From Eucalyptus grandis (lineage: Eukaryota > Streptophyta > Magnoliopsida > Myrtales > Myrtaceae): a stretch of DNA of 64,000 bases. Positions within the stretch are counted from its first letter, which is position 1, and the number at the start of each line of letters is the position of its first letter. The position numbers were made by a program, and so were the translations under genes. Under the pieces are notes generated by a model that did no database searches, was not told the origin of the DNA, and worked only from the letters and a program-made list of their open reading frames with translations. The stretch lies in assembly GCF_016545825.1 (NCBI RefSeq), contig NC_052614.1, positions 15,828,559 through 15,892,558 of the forward strand. Reading direction: 5' to 3'. Shown here in pieces: positions 25,223 to 37,139 of the stretch.

Positions 25223-28000
25223 TTATGGGATGACTTTAGGTGAAGAGGAATGAGGTGGGGACACGGTGAGTGAGTTCAAAGGGAGGGGAGGCAGAGGCAA
25301 AAAAGAATTGGAAGTAGGTTGGGTAAGATGAGAGGAGGAGAAAGGCAAATTAGGAGGTTGGGCTAGAGAAGAAGAAAGAGGTGGATGAGGACTTTGAGGG
25401 CCAAAGGAGGTAGAAGGAAGAATAGATTGACTGAAGTAAACAAAAAATGAAGGAGGCAACATGGAAAAGTGGGTTGTGGAATTAAGATTTGAAGGTTTTG
25501 ATGAAAGAGGAAAATTCTCCTCATCAAACCGAACATTGCGACCGATAAAAACATGACCACTTGACCGATCAAAGCTATGATAGTCTTTGTGATTTGACGC
25601 GTACCCTAGAAATACACATGACATCGAATAAGATGCTAGCTTATGAAAGACACAAGATAGAAGAAAAGAATAACAAACGCACCCAAAACCCCGAAAGAAT
25701 GAGTAATCAAATTTGAACCCAAATAAATAGTGGAAAGGAGAAATATTATATATGATTGGAGTGAAAAGTTGATTAATAATGTAAACAGTAGTAAGAAGAG
25801 CATCAACCCAATATGAAGGAGGCATTTGAACATGGATTAATAAGGATCAAGACATTTCGACTAAGTGTTTAATTTTGTGTTCTAATAGACCATTTTGACA
25901 TGAGGTGTTTGTACAAGAAAAATGTCAAGTAATACCATTTTCACGTAAGTATGCTTGGAACGCATTGCTGGTATATTATCCTCCCCATCAATTTATAAAA
26001 ATTTAATTTTGGCATTGCCTAGATTTTCAATAAAACAACGAAAGTGATGAAAATATGTAGGCACTTTAGATATATTTTTCGTGGCAAAAACCCAAGCGAA
26101 CCAAGAAATAGTCTTTAATGAATAACACAAACTCTTTGAAACCATAATTAGATAAAATTGGGCTTGTCCATACATTAGAATAAATTACAATTAAAGGAAA
26201 AGATGCATGATGACTAACAAACTCAAAAGGCAATCAATAAGATTTGCCTACAAGACATGATTCACATGATATTGATTTAGAACTAGAATTGCAAACACAA
26301 TTCAAAACTTATTTATTTGGATGGCCAAGACGAGCATGCTAGCGAGTGAGTGAAGTAGAGGAAGCCACGATAGGGTACAAGTGAGATGACACGCTTGAGT
26401 TGGGATTTGGATAAAGACTATGAAAAGAATTAGCTTGAAGGAGACTTTTCTCGGTTTGTCTGTCCTTCAAAGAAAAGAATGGACCATTAAAATCAACGGC
26501 ACAAGAATTTTTACAGCAAAATTGAGCAATTGAAAGGAGATTGCGAGTAAGATCAAGAACCAATATGTAAAAAGGCTTTTTTGACTTGCTTAACAGACCA
26601 TAACTGACCATCACCAACCGAGACTTTTGTCAAATCGTAAAAAGGTCTAGGATTAAGGATGTTATCAATATCACTAGTCATGTGTGCTAACGCTCCGCTA
26701 TCAAGATACCAAGTTGAATCAAAGGTCTTGCTAACTGATAAACCTGAAGAGGAGTTTGACAGAGTAGTAGTGGTAAAATCATGGTTGAATCGTTGGCGAC
26801 ATTGTCGCATGGTGTACCCAACTCCATTACAGATTTGACAAGTAAGATGAAGCCTAGATCTGAGAATACCTCCCCGTGTCAATGGAGGAACATAAGATTT
26901 TGAACCACCACGAGACTGACTAGAGGAGGAGGAGGAGGTATATGGGGCTGATAATGATTGTGAATTAACCGATCATAAGAAGATTGCCAACTCGTTTGAT
27001 TACACAAGAATCGTCCACCTTATACCCGACTAGATTTGTTGTCCACTTTGAGATCCTCAAAACAATGGATTGGGTGAAGTGGCATGACCAATCAAAGCAT
27101 GATGAATATTATATGAAGATGATGCATTCGAGTTTTGAAGAAAATGTTCTTCTTGGACGAGGCATGATTGTAGAATATCAAAGGAGAGAATGTCGAGCCA
27201 TTTGTGATCAAGGTGGCAAAGGGGTCATATTCAAACGGGAGCCGATTGAGGACCAGGTCCTTATTAGAGATGGAGTAATTGATTGCGGCGATAAAGTCCG
27301 CAATTGACTTCATATGCTAGAGATAATTAGACATTGACTGATCGGATTTCTTCACAACTATCTGAAATTAGACCAATTTCCTTAGCCGCACAATGTACAG
27401 TAAAACGTTGTCCTAGAGTCAACCAAATCTCTCGAGATGTCTGAAGATCATGAATTCATAGAAAATCTCGATTATGAGGGTCAAATTGATCAAACAAAAA
27501 ATGCATTGATCTGTCTTTGCCCAAGTAGAATAGGAGGTATTAACCACCAAAGTGCCATTCTAAACATTAATAAGTTTCGACGGACATGGAAAAGAATTAT
27601 CTACATAGCCCAGCAGATCGTTGTAGATTAAAATAGATTCAAACTGAGATTTCCACAAAAGATAAATGTTTGCATTGAGTTTAATGGAGACAAGACTTGT
27701 GATATTTTGAAGAACAAAAAACAGCAAAGATGCTTTCATAGCCATAATTGAAGCAATGGCAGTGAAGATCAAAGCAACCGAGAAGAGGGAAGAAGAGGTG
27801 AAATCGGGCGCAATATTATAAAGAGACGATGGGAAATTAGAATTAATAGAAAAAGAAGATGATGAGTAAAGAAATGGTAGAAATGAAGAAAAATTTAGAG
27901 ATGTACTAGACATTATTAAGGTAGTAATTGGAGCAAAAGAAGTATTGATTTGGGGTAGAGATGTTAAAAAATTTGATGTGTTTTCCTGCTTTGATACAAT
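25223..28000 (-). pseudogene. Decayed Ty1/copia retrotransposon: gag, protease, integrase
   Basis: Minus-strand reading from a primer-binding-like ATTGTATCAAAGCAGG at 28000-27985 gives gag with LLWKSQFESILIYNDLLGYVD (about 27650-27580) and SIADFIAAINYSISNKDLVL (27310-27240), a zinc knuckle CQICNGVGYTMRQC, the protease motif WYLDSGALAHMT (about 26715-26680), integrase phrases ISWFAWVFATKNISKVPTYF (26120-26060) and MPPSYWVDALLTTVYIINQL, then CVFLGYASNHKDYHSF. Frames shift repeatedly. Reverse transcriptase and RNase H were not found, so the element looks truncated as well as decayed. Confidence 0.88.
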
Positions 28001-28310
28001 GTTGATGTTTAGAGTTAGAGAGAAAATAACGACAAAGTATTTATGGTGGCTTAACCCCAATTAGGGTTGAATGACATGTATTTATAGGAGTGGTTAATTA
28101 CAAAAAGGGTACCGATAAAAACATAATACAAAAATATCCTATAATACGTATAAAATACACATAATAGGTTGCACATTTACCCATAAGAGGAACCACTTCA
28201 TATATAGCTAGGAAGAGAAAATATGTTCATGAACATTTAAGTCTACTCAACAAAAGCTTAATAATCCAAAAACGACTTCTAAATGAATTAATGAACGAAA
28301 AAGATATGGA
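28001..28310 (-). mobile_element. Likely 5' LTR remnant of the copia element
   Basis: Sequence abutting the primer-binding site on the minus-strand upstream side, ending ...CATCAACA. It lies inside the copy-I-specific insertion, since copy II backbone resumes at about 28310 (paired with 43210). The outer LTR boundary is not determined. Confidence 0.4.
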
Positions 28311-28815
28311 GCCGCTTCGACAAACGGCTTATTAAGCAAAGACAAAGCTACTACATGTCATTTTAGAATCACACATCATTCGTGACCACTAAAATTAAAT
28401 GCAAATCCACGAGCTGGATGAAATTGGAATCAAATGAAGATGTTGAAATTTCTCTTTCAAAACTAGGGAAATAAACAGCCAACTGAAAGGGAAAAACTCT
28501 ACGAGTTAGGTAGTTTTGAAAATGAACATGTATCCGTGAGTACTTTTGCCTCCCCCTCACGGGTCCACATTGTCTTTAATTCTCTGGCATGTGAGACTTT
28601 GATTGGTGAGAGCAAAGGTCTTGGACCATTGGATCGACACAATTTTCGTCATTGTGAACAACATGATCATGAATTTTCTTTGAATGATATAAGAGAAAAA
28701 GGCAATTTGAAAATGACAAGCTCTTGCTTGTAGCACAAGGGTCCCAAAATGGCATAAGAACGATTGAGATTCCATTCATCTGCATGCCCATTAGCATATA
28801 TGCGTATACGAAGAA
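28311..28815. other. Duplicated backbone of copy I, no gene
   Basis: Aligns with 43212-44165 of copy II apart from the TRIM at 43367-43792. Small ORFs on either strand are not conserved between the two copies. Confidence 0.65.
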
Positions 28816-29412
28816 AATTATCCAAAAAATCCTAAACCTCTTATATAGCAATCAATTTAGTCATAAACTTTTTAATTTTGTCGGTTAAATCTTAAACATT
28901 TTAATGATTTGTCAATATAGTCATTTTAGCTCATTTTTACTGAAAATAACTGATGTGGCAGTTGTGCAATGTAAGAAGACTCTCGTCCACGTTAGCAATT
29001 TCTAACCAAAATTGCTTAAAGGACTATATTAACAGATAGTCAAAAGATGTAGAACTAAGTTAGCAAAATTAAAAAGTTTATAACTGAATTAGCTATCGTA
29101 GTTCAAGACTTTTTGAGCAATTATCCTTATATATACACATTGTAAATTTTTTTAGGAGGCAAGCGCTCCATGATGTTTATCTTTGAGAGAAAACTAGCAT
29201 CCACACTAACTATCTTCGACCAAAATTGCTGGAAAGACTGCATTCACAAATTGTTAAAAATTTTAGGATTAAATTAACAAAACTAAAGAGTTTAGGACTG
29301 AATTGGCAATCATACAACAAATTTAAGACTTGATGGACAATTTCTTTTTGCATATATACACATCGTAATTCTTTATAGAAGGTTCCACGATGTTTACCCT
29401 TGAGTGTTATTT
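28816..29412. repeat. Foldback element with a 216-bp tandem duplication of its right part
   Basis: 28816-29126 is an inverted repeat: left AATTATCCAAAAAATCCTAA pairs with right CAAGACTTTTTGAGCAATT, with AAACTTTTTAATTTTG in the arms. The right arm and flank (about 28983-29197) are duplicated in tandem at 29199-29412, more diverged. Each duplicate ends in a copy of the backbone phrase ATGATGTTTAT or ACGATGTTTAC; copy II has one such phrase at 44210. Confidence 0.65.
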
Positions 29413-29526
29413 TTAGAGGAAATTTGATGTCTATGATATTGTAATCAATGCGTCAAAAAAAAAAAAACAATTGTTAACCTTTTTCATATCTAAACGTTCG
29501 TCCAAGTATCTATCCTAAGCAGTCAA

Positions 29527-29712
29527 GTAAATCATTCGTGGTCGAGAGCTCAAACTATTAAAAACGGGGTTCCTTTATATATAATAATAAAGACATTGTT
29601 CAATATTTCTAGACGCAGGTGAGTAAATCCTTCGTGGTCGAGAGCTCAAACTATTAAAAACAGGGTTCCTTTATATGTAATAATGAACACATTGTTCAAT
29701 ATTTCTAGACAT
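29527..29712. repeat. 96-bp tandem duplication
   Basis: Two adjacent copies starting GTAAATCATTCGTGGTCGAG and GTAAATCCTTCGTGGTCGAG. Copy II (about 44360) has a single diverged equivalent, so this happened after the segmental duplication. Confidence 0.88.
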
Positions 29713-32700
29713 TCTCTCTTCCATGTAATTTGAATTTTACATACAAACATCGGATGTGAGCGTCATCACATTTGATAGGTCACTAATCGAGTAGGAATGT
29801 TATGATGAGTAAGAAAAGAGCATGTTAGGAAGATCCCTATGTTGTTTTAAATATGACATAATTATGGACTATTAATGTATGAATAGGTCGAGCCAAACTA
29901 GTTGATAGATGCATAAGCCATTATGCTGATGGTGTCCAAAATAGGTGAATTAATATGAAGGTGATTGTGTCGATTAAGGGTGAATAAGTTATTGGGCACC
30001 AAGGTTTCTATAAGTTGAATGGGCCTGATAGAAAGTGAAAAAGCCTAGAACTAGAAGTTCGGTAAAATTTAGATGAATCTAAGTTGAAGGTGAAGAAGGA
30101 TAAAATTAGAATTCCAGGGAAGCTTCAAAGGACCATGAAAAGGGGAAAGGCGGGGTAAAACCATGATTTTTAATATGCTTAAAAAGACTGAAAGATTGAA
30201 GGTCAAAAGTCAATTTCTAACAAATTGTGTGGATAGACTCGCTTGATCACTAGCAAAAAGTGGCTCCCTCTATCGGACGAGGTGGAAAACGTGTAACATG
30301 CTTTTTCTGCTTGAATAAGAAGCCTAGACATTGTAATGATGATTATAAGGAATATTTTTTCATCATTGGATTCTAAAGTGTATGGTCAAAAGACGACTAG
30401 AAGCTGGACAGATTTTGAAAAAAGGGTGAGCAAATCAAGAAGAACGGGATGTTCGTTAGGACTTAGAGGGACTATAATAAGGTGAACAGCTGAATGACGC
30501 CTACGGCAAAAAAAAAAAAAAAAAAAAAACCAATGGATAGTCGTCCGTAAGTCAATTACCAACGAGTACCTTGGATAAACTCACTAGACTGCTGATGAAG
30601 GGAGCTCCCTGTATCAATTGTAAAGAAAATGCTTACCACTAGGAGAAGAGGAGGTAGTTGCATTCAAATTCGTGTCTAATAGCTAGTTGCAAGCTCTGGA
30701 ATTCACAGTGGAGGACCAGTGTTGAGTCATAACAATTTTACTATATATGAACATGATAGATTTCGGATAAAAGCAGAATGACTGTTTTGGAAAATTGTCA
30801 CCGTCAGAGCAGCAAAAAAAGCGTTCTGTTCCTACTAATAGCGAAACCAATGGATACATAAGGGGTTTGAATTTCAAACGGTCATTTGAGGTCATATGAC
30901 TATAAATTCAATCCAAAGGAAGCAGTAGAGTTGGAAGGAAATGGACAAAATTGGTCTATTGTTTTGAGTGTTCATCTTTGCTCTGTTCTTGTTAGTAGAA
31001 GCTGTGTATTTCTAATTAAATTCCCCGTGAGGTTGCTTTTATGTTTAATGTATTATAAGAGAAGTGTACAGGTGTAAAAGTAATGCTTGTGTATTGATAG
31101 TTGGATCTATCAGCTCCAAATTGAAACTTCACTTGCTACTTTGTACCTTCTCTTGAGATTACTAATGGATTCTAGCTTTTTATTGATGGCTGTTAGTTTG
31201 AGAAAGTGAATGTAGACTTGGTTAAAAACCGAACCATGATATATTTGCTTGCAATGTCTTCTAACATTTCACTATTAGCATCATTTGTTTGATAGAAACA
31301 TTTGCATCTCACTATATCAATTTGTTTTTGCATCTATCAAAGTATAACTTGTTATATTCAGCAAAAAGTGGTTAAAGTTTTTAATCAACTTATTCAACCC
31401 CTATAGGTTATTTCGTGAGCCTCAAGAGATAATGCGTGTTGAGATTTGAATTTTACTCAAAAACTTAGAACCTTAAATTTTTATGGGGAAAAAAAGCCAA
31501 TAAATGTTGAGATTGATAGGTCTTGTTCAACTCAAGAATTGGACCGAACTAGCCTACACCAACCGTTTGGTTCCCAGTTTCAATCGACCGTTTGATTCCT
31601 AGTTCCAAGGCCGGAATTATTAGTTCAACACGCGAACACTGGTTCAATTTGTCAAGTACCCCAATTGAATCAATTTTTAAGCCTTTTTAAGAATAAGTAC
31701 TTTTGCACCCACGAAAATTGAACCTGGTTTTCAACATGAACAAACAACAATAAAATCGCTTGACCAATGGATGTTTTTATAATGAAGTTGTACAAGTTTT
31801 ATGCTTTATTGATGGACCGCTTCCCAAGAACTGGAGGTCACAGCCAACCCATTTTAATACCGGGCACACTTGATAAATGTGCTTAGAATATTCGTTTACA
31901 AAGCTATATTCGGGAACCGATCCGTTTTAAAATCAACCATCCTTAAAAATGTGACTGGGAATATTCGCTTACGAAGCTATATCAAAGCGGCGGCCATGAA
32001 TCCAAGTCAATTTTCTTTCCCCTCTGTGCAAGCAATGATTGTCGGGAGACCACGTGCAATTGCGTAGCACCCTCCTTGCATCTAACTTTATTAGGTTTTT
32101 GAGTCCCATTGTGTAATACCGAATTGGGCTATGAGATTTTGACACGTCAGAAAGCAAAAGGATAAAAAAAGGGAAAGCAATGCAAGCTCTCAATTTAAGG
32201 AAAATTGCTTTTGAAGCAAAGTAATTGAAAGATTCCCAACAATTGTACATATCTAAAACCAAAATGACTCTTAAGTATAGAGTCTATTATCATAGCAAGG
32301 TGGGGTTCATATTTCTGGAAACAGAGAAAACTAAGATTGGCCACGATGATTACAATGTCTGTGTAATATCCTGGCCCCATGAGCGTACAAAAACATTTTC
32401 AGATATTTTTGAGAAAATTGATAGAAAAATCTATCTTATTTGGTACTTGGTTACAATCATAATTATAATTGTAGGTAAGCATGTACTTAATATCTATGCA
32501 TGTTCCTTATCTCTAAAATGTACCAAAAATGGGTATGAAAGCAAGAAACGGGTAGTGAATTACCCTCGGAAGTCATGCAATACAAATGGAAGACCATAAC
32601 ATGTAAAAGGAATACAAATCCAAGAATAAATAATGGATTGGAGGGAACAATCTCTGTCTTTACGTAAAATAAGAATCTCGCGTGAACATTGATAAAGTCC

Positions 32701-33210
32701 CAAACGCGCTTTGCTCAGAAATAAATTCTCAGTTATTTGTAGATAGAAATTCACCAAATCATTTCACGTTATGTCTTTGTTGTTTCGAGGCAACTGAGCA
32801 CAACATGACCACAATGTTCCAACAATCGGCAGATCAATACGTGAATGTAATGAAATACCATTTTCAATACACTGCTGCTTATGACAGAAAGTAAAGATGA
32901 ATGGAGAGGGAGAACTTTTGTATAATAATGTGTTGTGAACAATTACAATGATCCACTTATAGTGTAAGAATAAGTAGGAAATAATATACAAAGAATCGTA
33001 ATTTCCTATTAACTAAGGCAATTACAAATCTACTGAATCAATCAGAATCGGCGCCATAGTCAGAATCTTCATTGTATCTTCAACAGCTTAATCTTCCTAT
33101 TGTGTATATAGTGCACAAATGCATGCAGATATTGTGAAGAATCTCAATGCAAAAGAATAGGTCATTCATTGGTCATAGTTTAACACCTGATGTTCATGCG
33201 GTCTTTGGTC
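29713..33210. other. Duplicated backbone and repeats, no gene recognised
   Basis: 31430-33150 aligns with 44550-46680 of copy II. 29880-30660 contains diverged internal direct repeats (ATAGACTCGCTTGATC/ATAAACTCACTAGACTG) and is largely specific to copy I. ORFs such as 32225-32599 lack counterparts in copy II and are not called. Confidence 0.55.
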
Positions 33211-33218
33211 CATTAATT

Positions 33219-33771
33219 ATTAAGTGTAAAGGTGCATATGTGAGTTGTGTTTTTAAAGAAAAAAAAGTCACAAATCAGAAAATTGATGTGAAACCCATAA
33301 TTCATTGGTTTAGGCTTTTAAATAAATGTAAGTCAAATTTGATATATTAATAAACTCGAACTTGAGCTTCCTCTTAGCGATTCCATGGGTAAAGGGAATG
33401 GACTTCTGCTGTGCACAACCAACTGGTTGGTTGGTAGAGGATTCCCAAAGGTACATAGATGTTTAGTGAATATCTCAAGAATGATCTAACTGACACAGTT
33501 TAGTACAGAGAAAGAAATCAATGATGAAGGTGAGTATTGGATATTGAAGTTGAAATATTTTGGTGCAAAAGGATATCTAAATTACGAGAGAGAGAGAGAG
33601 AGAGAGAGAGCATAGCTCACACATAAGGATGCATTATTAAGATGTACATGCGAGTTGTAATAGAAAAAACCACAAATCGGAAAATTAATGTATTGATAGA
33701 TTGGCATTTGGACTCTCTCTTGACGATTTTTGTAAATGAAGGTATCAGATTTTTGCTGTTCGCTCCTAATA
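33219..33771 (+). mobile_element. Degenerate TRIM of the 7.1-kb family
   Basis: LTR-like repeats at about 33219-33412 and 33635-33771 share TATTAAG...GAGTTGT and the CTCTTG(A/C)CGAT phrases of the 7106 element. A (GA)n tract at about 33583-33610 lies in the interior. Copy II continues without it at about 46812, where GTCCACGAATTATTG runs straight into AGTCCCCCC, so the insertion post-dates the segmental duplication or was lost from copy II. Confidence 0.65.
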
Positions 33772-34468
33772 TGGGGTCCTCCCAAAACACACTGATAATT
33801 TAAGACGAAAGAGGTTAATTTGGACCGATGATTGGAAAATGGAAGTGGTCACAGATTGGGACGGTGTGGGCCGGACACTGACCCTATGTGAATCTCACTG
33901 CCGTGACACCGGACAACGATTGGCCATCGTCGATGGAATTTTAGACATCCACCTTGGGTATTTAAAATCGAGGAGAGGCACAGCATCGCTTTCGGAAGTA
34001 ACCTAACACAAAAATATTAAGGCGAGGAGATGGATAGCGTCATTTGGGTCAGTGCTCTTGGACGTCCCTATCCTCTAGAGAGGATGACGGATTGTTGACG
34101 CGCAACTAGAGTTGCGGTGGCGGACTTATTAAGATATGGTACTAAATATTCACGAACTTAAGTCAAACATTTTATGATCATTTGCGTCATTACCCTAACA
34201 ACATTCAACTAGGGCAAACGATATCGATTGAAAGGCCGAGCGAGTTGCCCACCGTCGGCACCTCTCGAGAGTGAGGGAGGGAACAGAAGTACAAATTTAT
34301 GCACTTTTATTCTGGAATCGGTTGTGTATACGGAGTCAAGCTATTTTCCCTTTAAGCAGTTTTCAATGCAAGTCCAAAAGGGCTGCCCAACATAGAACGT
34401 TATTTTTAATTATTTGAATACATAAGTTGTCTTGGAGCCCTACAGTCATTTTCATCTCGGGTTACTAT
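33772..34468. other. End of copy I and start of copy II, no gene
   Basis: 33780-34010 aligns with 46800-47060; 34220-34465 aligns with 13050-13910. The duplication junction falls around 34.0-34.22 kb. Confidence 0.55.
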
Positions 34469-35201
34469 GGGTGCGTTTGTTTGCGTTTACGTTTAAAAAT
34501 TGTTCCGAAAACAGAAATAAAAAAAAAAATGTTTACATTCACAGGATCAATTTACGAACAAAAAACGCGTTTGGTAAACTTGTTCCCGGGAACAAAAATA
34601 AATAGAAACACGTTTGGTAAATTTGTATAATTTTTTTATTTCTTTTATTTTTCTATTTTTTCTTATTTTTCCTTTTTTCTTTTTTTCTTTTTCCTTTTTT
34701 CTTTTTTCTTTTTCCTTTTTTTTTTTTCTTCTTTTGGCCGGTCACCGGCCTCGGCCATGGCCGGCGACCGGCCGACGAGGGCCGGCGGCCTCGCCCGAGC
34801 ACGGCGAGGCTCGCCGGCCCCCGCGAGGCCGAGCCTCGCCGTAGGCGGGCGAGGGTCGGCCTCGCCTTGGGTGGGCGAGCTCGACCTCGCCGGATCCGGC
34901 GAGATCGAGCTCGCCCGGCCCAACGCGCCAACATCTCGCCAGCCGGGCCAGCTCAAGCTCGCCCACCCAAGGCGAGGTCGACCCGCCCGGCTACGGCGAG
35001 CCTCGCCGTGCACGGGCGAGGCCGCCGGCCCTCGTCGGCCGGTCGCCGGCCATGGCCGAGGCCGGCGACCGGCGAAAAAAAAAAAAAAGAAAAAAAATAA
35101 AAAGTGTTTCTAAGTTTTGTTTATGTTTCTTTTTGTTCCCGGAACAAAAAAAAGAAATTTATGTTCCTAGGAACATAAATAGGTGCCAGCCAAACGCACC
35201 C
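34469..35201. mobile_element. Palindromic foldback element with GC-rich core
   Basis: Perfect 11-bp terminal inverted repeats GGGTGCGTTTG/CAAACGCACCC flanked by TAT on both sides (34466-34468, 35202-35204). A pyrimidine tract (34630-34735) on the left mirrors a purine tract on the right. Core arms 34737-34797 and 35013-35074 are near-perfect complements around a centre with GGATCC near 34895. Copy I has the uninterrupted site near 13910. ORFs in the core (Arg/Pro/Ala-rich, both strands) are composition artefacts. Confidence 0.85.
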
Positions 35202-35204
35202 TAT

Positions 35205-35846
35205 ATAATTCTCTGATAATAAAATTTATGGATAATGACATAAATGGTTCCTAAACTTTTAATGTGATCAATGCGGTCCCCAAACTTTAATCAATAAACA
35301 ATATAATCCCTAAACTTTTAATTTGTTTGATATGATTCATAAACTTTTTGTACATGAAAATGTTCAATATTATGTTTCCATTAATTTAAGTTCAAGAACA
35401 ATATTAAATATTTTCATCTTGTTCAGAGAGGATAAATCAAACATGTAGTAAAAGTTTATAAATTATATTGAACAAATTAAAAGTTCAAGGATTACCTTAT
35501 ACATTAAAATATAGTTCATGGATCATATTGAACAAATTAAAAATTTATGGATCACATTACATATTTAACCAAAGTTCAATGATCATTTATATTATTTTTT
35601 CAAAAAATTTATTGCTCGATAAATAAAAAATACGTTGCCTTGGGCATCATGCGACCCTGCATGCCACGCTCTGGACAGACATCAAAAGTCAATTATCGTG
35701 ACCTAATAGTATGGTTAAGTGTCAACTCTCTGCAGAGATAAGTCAAACTCTTATTTTTTCCACAATTTTTATTTTTGAAGCCATCAAAGTTGGCCATTTA
35801 ATTCTTTCGTGGTCAATGACCTCAATTTGCTCGTACGAGTTAACAT
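35205..35846. other. Duplicated backbone with AT-rich repeat, no gene
   Basis: 35218-35610 is a diverged repeat of TTCCTAAACTTTTAAT-like phrases; 35630-35846 aligns with 13950-14290. Confidence 0.6.
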
Positions 35847-36490
35847 AGCAATGAGCAGCGGAACTGCCCAAATCAAAATCGCCTGGACCGAATCAAACCG
35901 GTCAATTCTGGGTGGTTCCCCAAAGAGGGTAGTTTGATTTCCTATTCCTATTCTTAGAACCGGTGATCATTCAGTCTGATTCCAATTCTAAGATGGGAAC
36001 CGAATCGACTGAATCGGACCAGTTGATTATATATAGAATAAATATTTTAAAATTTCTTAAAAAATAAACCCTAAATTGGAACTGTAATCGACGTGGACGT
36101 GGATGGAAATGGGATCCGCAAGTCCAGTCCTACGCATTCTGCACCACCAAAAAATCAATAAATAAAGGAGAGAGAAAAGAACAAAGCTTGAAAAAACTGA
36201 AACGCAAGTTCAATCCCACTCGCTCTTCTTCTTTTTTCCCGATCGTATCTCCATTCTAGAGTGTCCTGGAGCTTTTGTTTTTTTTTCGTCTGAGTTTGGC
36301 TGCTGCAACTCCTGCCTACTGCATATGAACTAATATTATTTTTGGCCTGAAATAGCAAACTTACCGGTTTCATTGGATCAAACCACACCGGACCAAATCA
36401 GTCGGTCCGGTTCCCAGTCCCAAAATGTGGGAACCGGTCCTCCTAGTCCGGCCTCAGAATTGGATCAGATTGGGAACTAATCAGTCCTAA
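35847..36490. mobile_element. GGTTCGG-type dispersed element with a likely 7-bp site duplication
   Basis: Bounded by TTAACAT at about 35838-35845 and again at about 36492-36499. The copy I equivalent near 14290 reads continuously through a single CTAACATGAA. Interior holds AACCGGTCAATTC, ACCGGTGATC and GGTCCGGTTCC motifs. No coding capacity. Confidence 0.6.
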
Positions 36491-36689
36491 TTTAACATGA
36501 ACTTTTATTTCAATATAGTTGGAAAATTTATAGGCGGAGCTTATATTGGTAATTCACAGAAATTGAATAAAAATTTAATCAGGCCTTAGGAATTGGATGT
36601 ATATGAGAATTATTAGATCGTCATGCCCTAAAATATACGGTCAGCACACATAAGCAGAAGAATTGCGTATAAAAGTAATGTTATCAAGT

Positions 36690-36965
36690 TTCGTCTCGTG
36701 TGTGTTGTGAGTTTGCTTGATATGGATAAAAACTTACAAGAGACACAAAAAGTATTGAAAACCATTATCCAAGAGAGTTAAGGATGTGAGAAAACTTCTT
36801 TCTTGTGACTGATTCTTACTGGGTTCGCGTTTGATCAGTGATCGGAAACACTTATTTGTGAGTGTGATTGAGGAAATTTATTACCATCTTTGTCGATCAT
36901 AGTACAATCCTCTCGTCGATCTCTCCTCTTGGCATACGCACACCATCAAACCGCGTAATTCCAAT
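36690..36965 (+). mobile_element. Copia LTR remnant, copy II
   Basis: Aligns with 15600-15895 (GGGTTCGCGTTTGATC, GAGTGTGATTGAGG, CATCTTTGTCGATCATAG, CTCGTCGATCTCTCC). No copia coding sequence precedes it here, in contrast to copy I. Confidence 0.6.
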
Positions 36966-37139
36966 GCATTTGTTAAAGGAAGCAAAGAATGCACATTGGA
37001 GTAAGCAGTCATGTTCAGGACAAAATGAATCACAGAAGTCTGATGATTGTTACATATAGACAGGAACATTGAAATCACTATGTAGGAAGGCACTCTTAAC
37101 ATATAATTGGCAAAATTTCCGATTCTAAACAGTAGCAAT

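Larger units (their letters stand above)
13000..34200 (+). repeat. Segmental tandem duplication, copy I
   Basis: Aligns in order with copy II (34.2-47.15 kb) through anchors including 13375/34315 (GGTTGTGTATA), 14040/35720 (AGATAAGTCAAACTCTTA), 14265/35815 (AATGACCTCAATTTGCT), 15975/39843 (AGCACTCAGGTTTCTCTTGA), 18085/40310, 18430/40505 (CTTTCCTAGAAGCTCTCCA), 19270/41765, 20290/42370, 28318/43219 and 28610/43980 (AAAGGTCTTGGACCATTGGA), 31450/44565, 32340/46060, 33830/46900. Copy I carries extra insertions, notably about 7.4 kb between 20.93 and 28.31 kb. No gene recognised in the shared backbone. Confidence 0.8.

Noticed and set aside
29527..29712. Possible CRISPR-like or satellite array
   Set aside because: Only two units with no spacer structure; a simple tandem duplication in plant nuclear DNA.
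32225..32599. 124-codon plus-strand ORF
   Set aside because: The aligned part of copy II (about 45990-46300) does not preserve the frame.
34614..35113. ORFs of 66-118 codons in the palindrome
   Set aside because: Mirror-image frames of the inverted repeat; Arg/Pro/Ala-rich with poly-Lys or poly-Phe ends from the purine and pyrimidine tracts.
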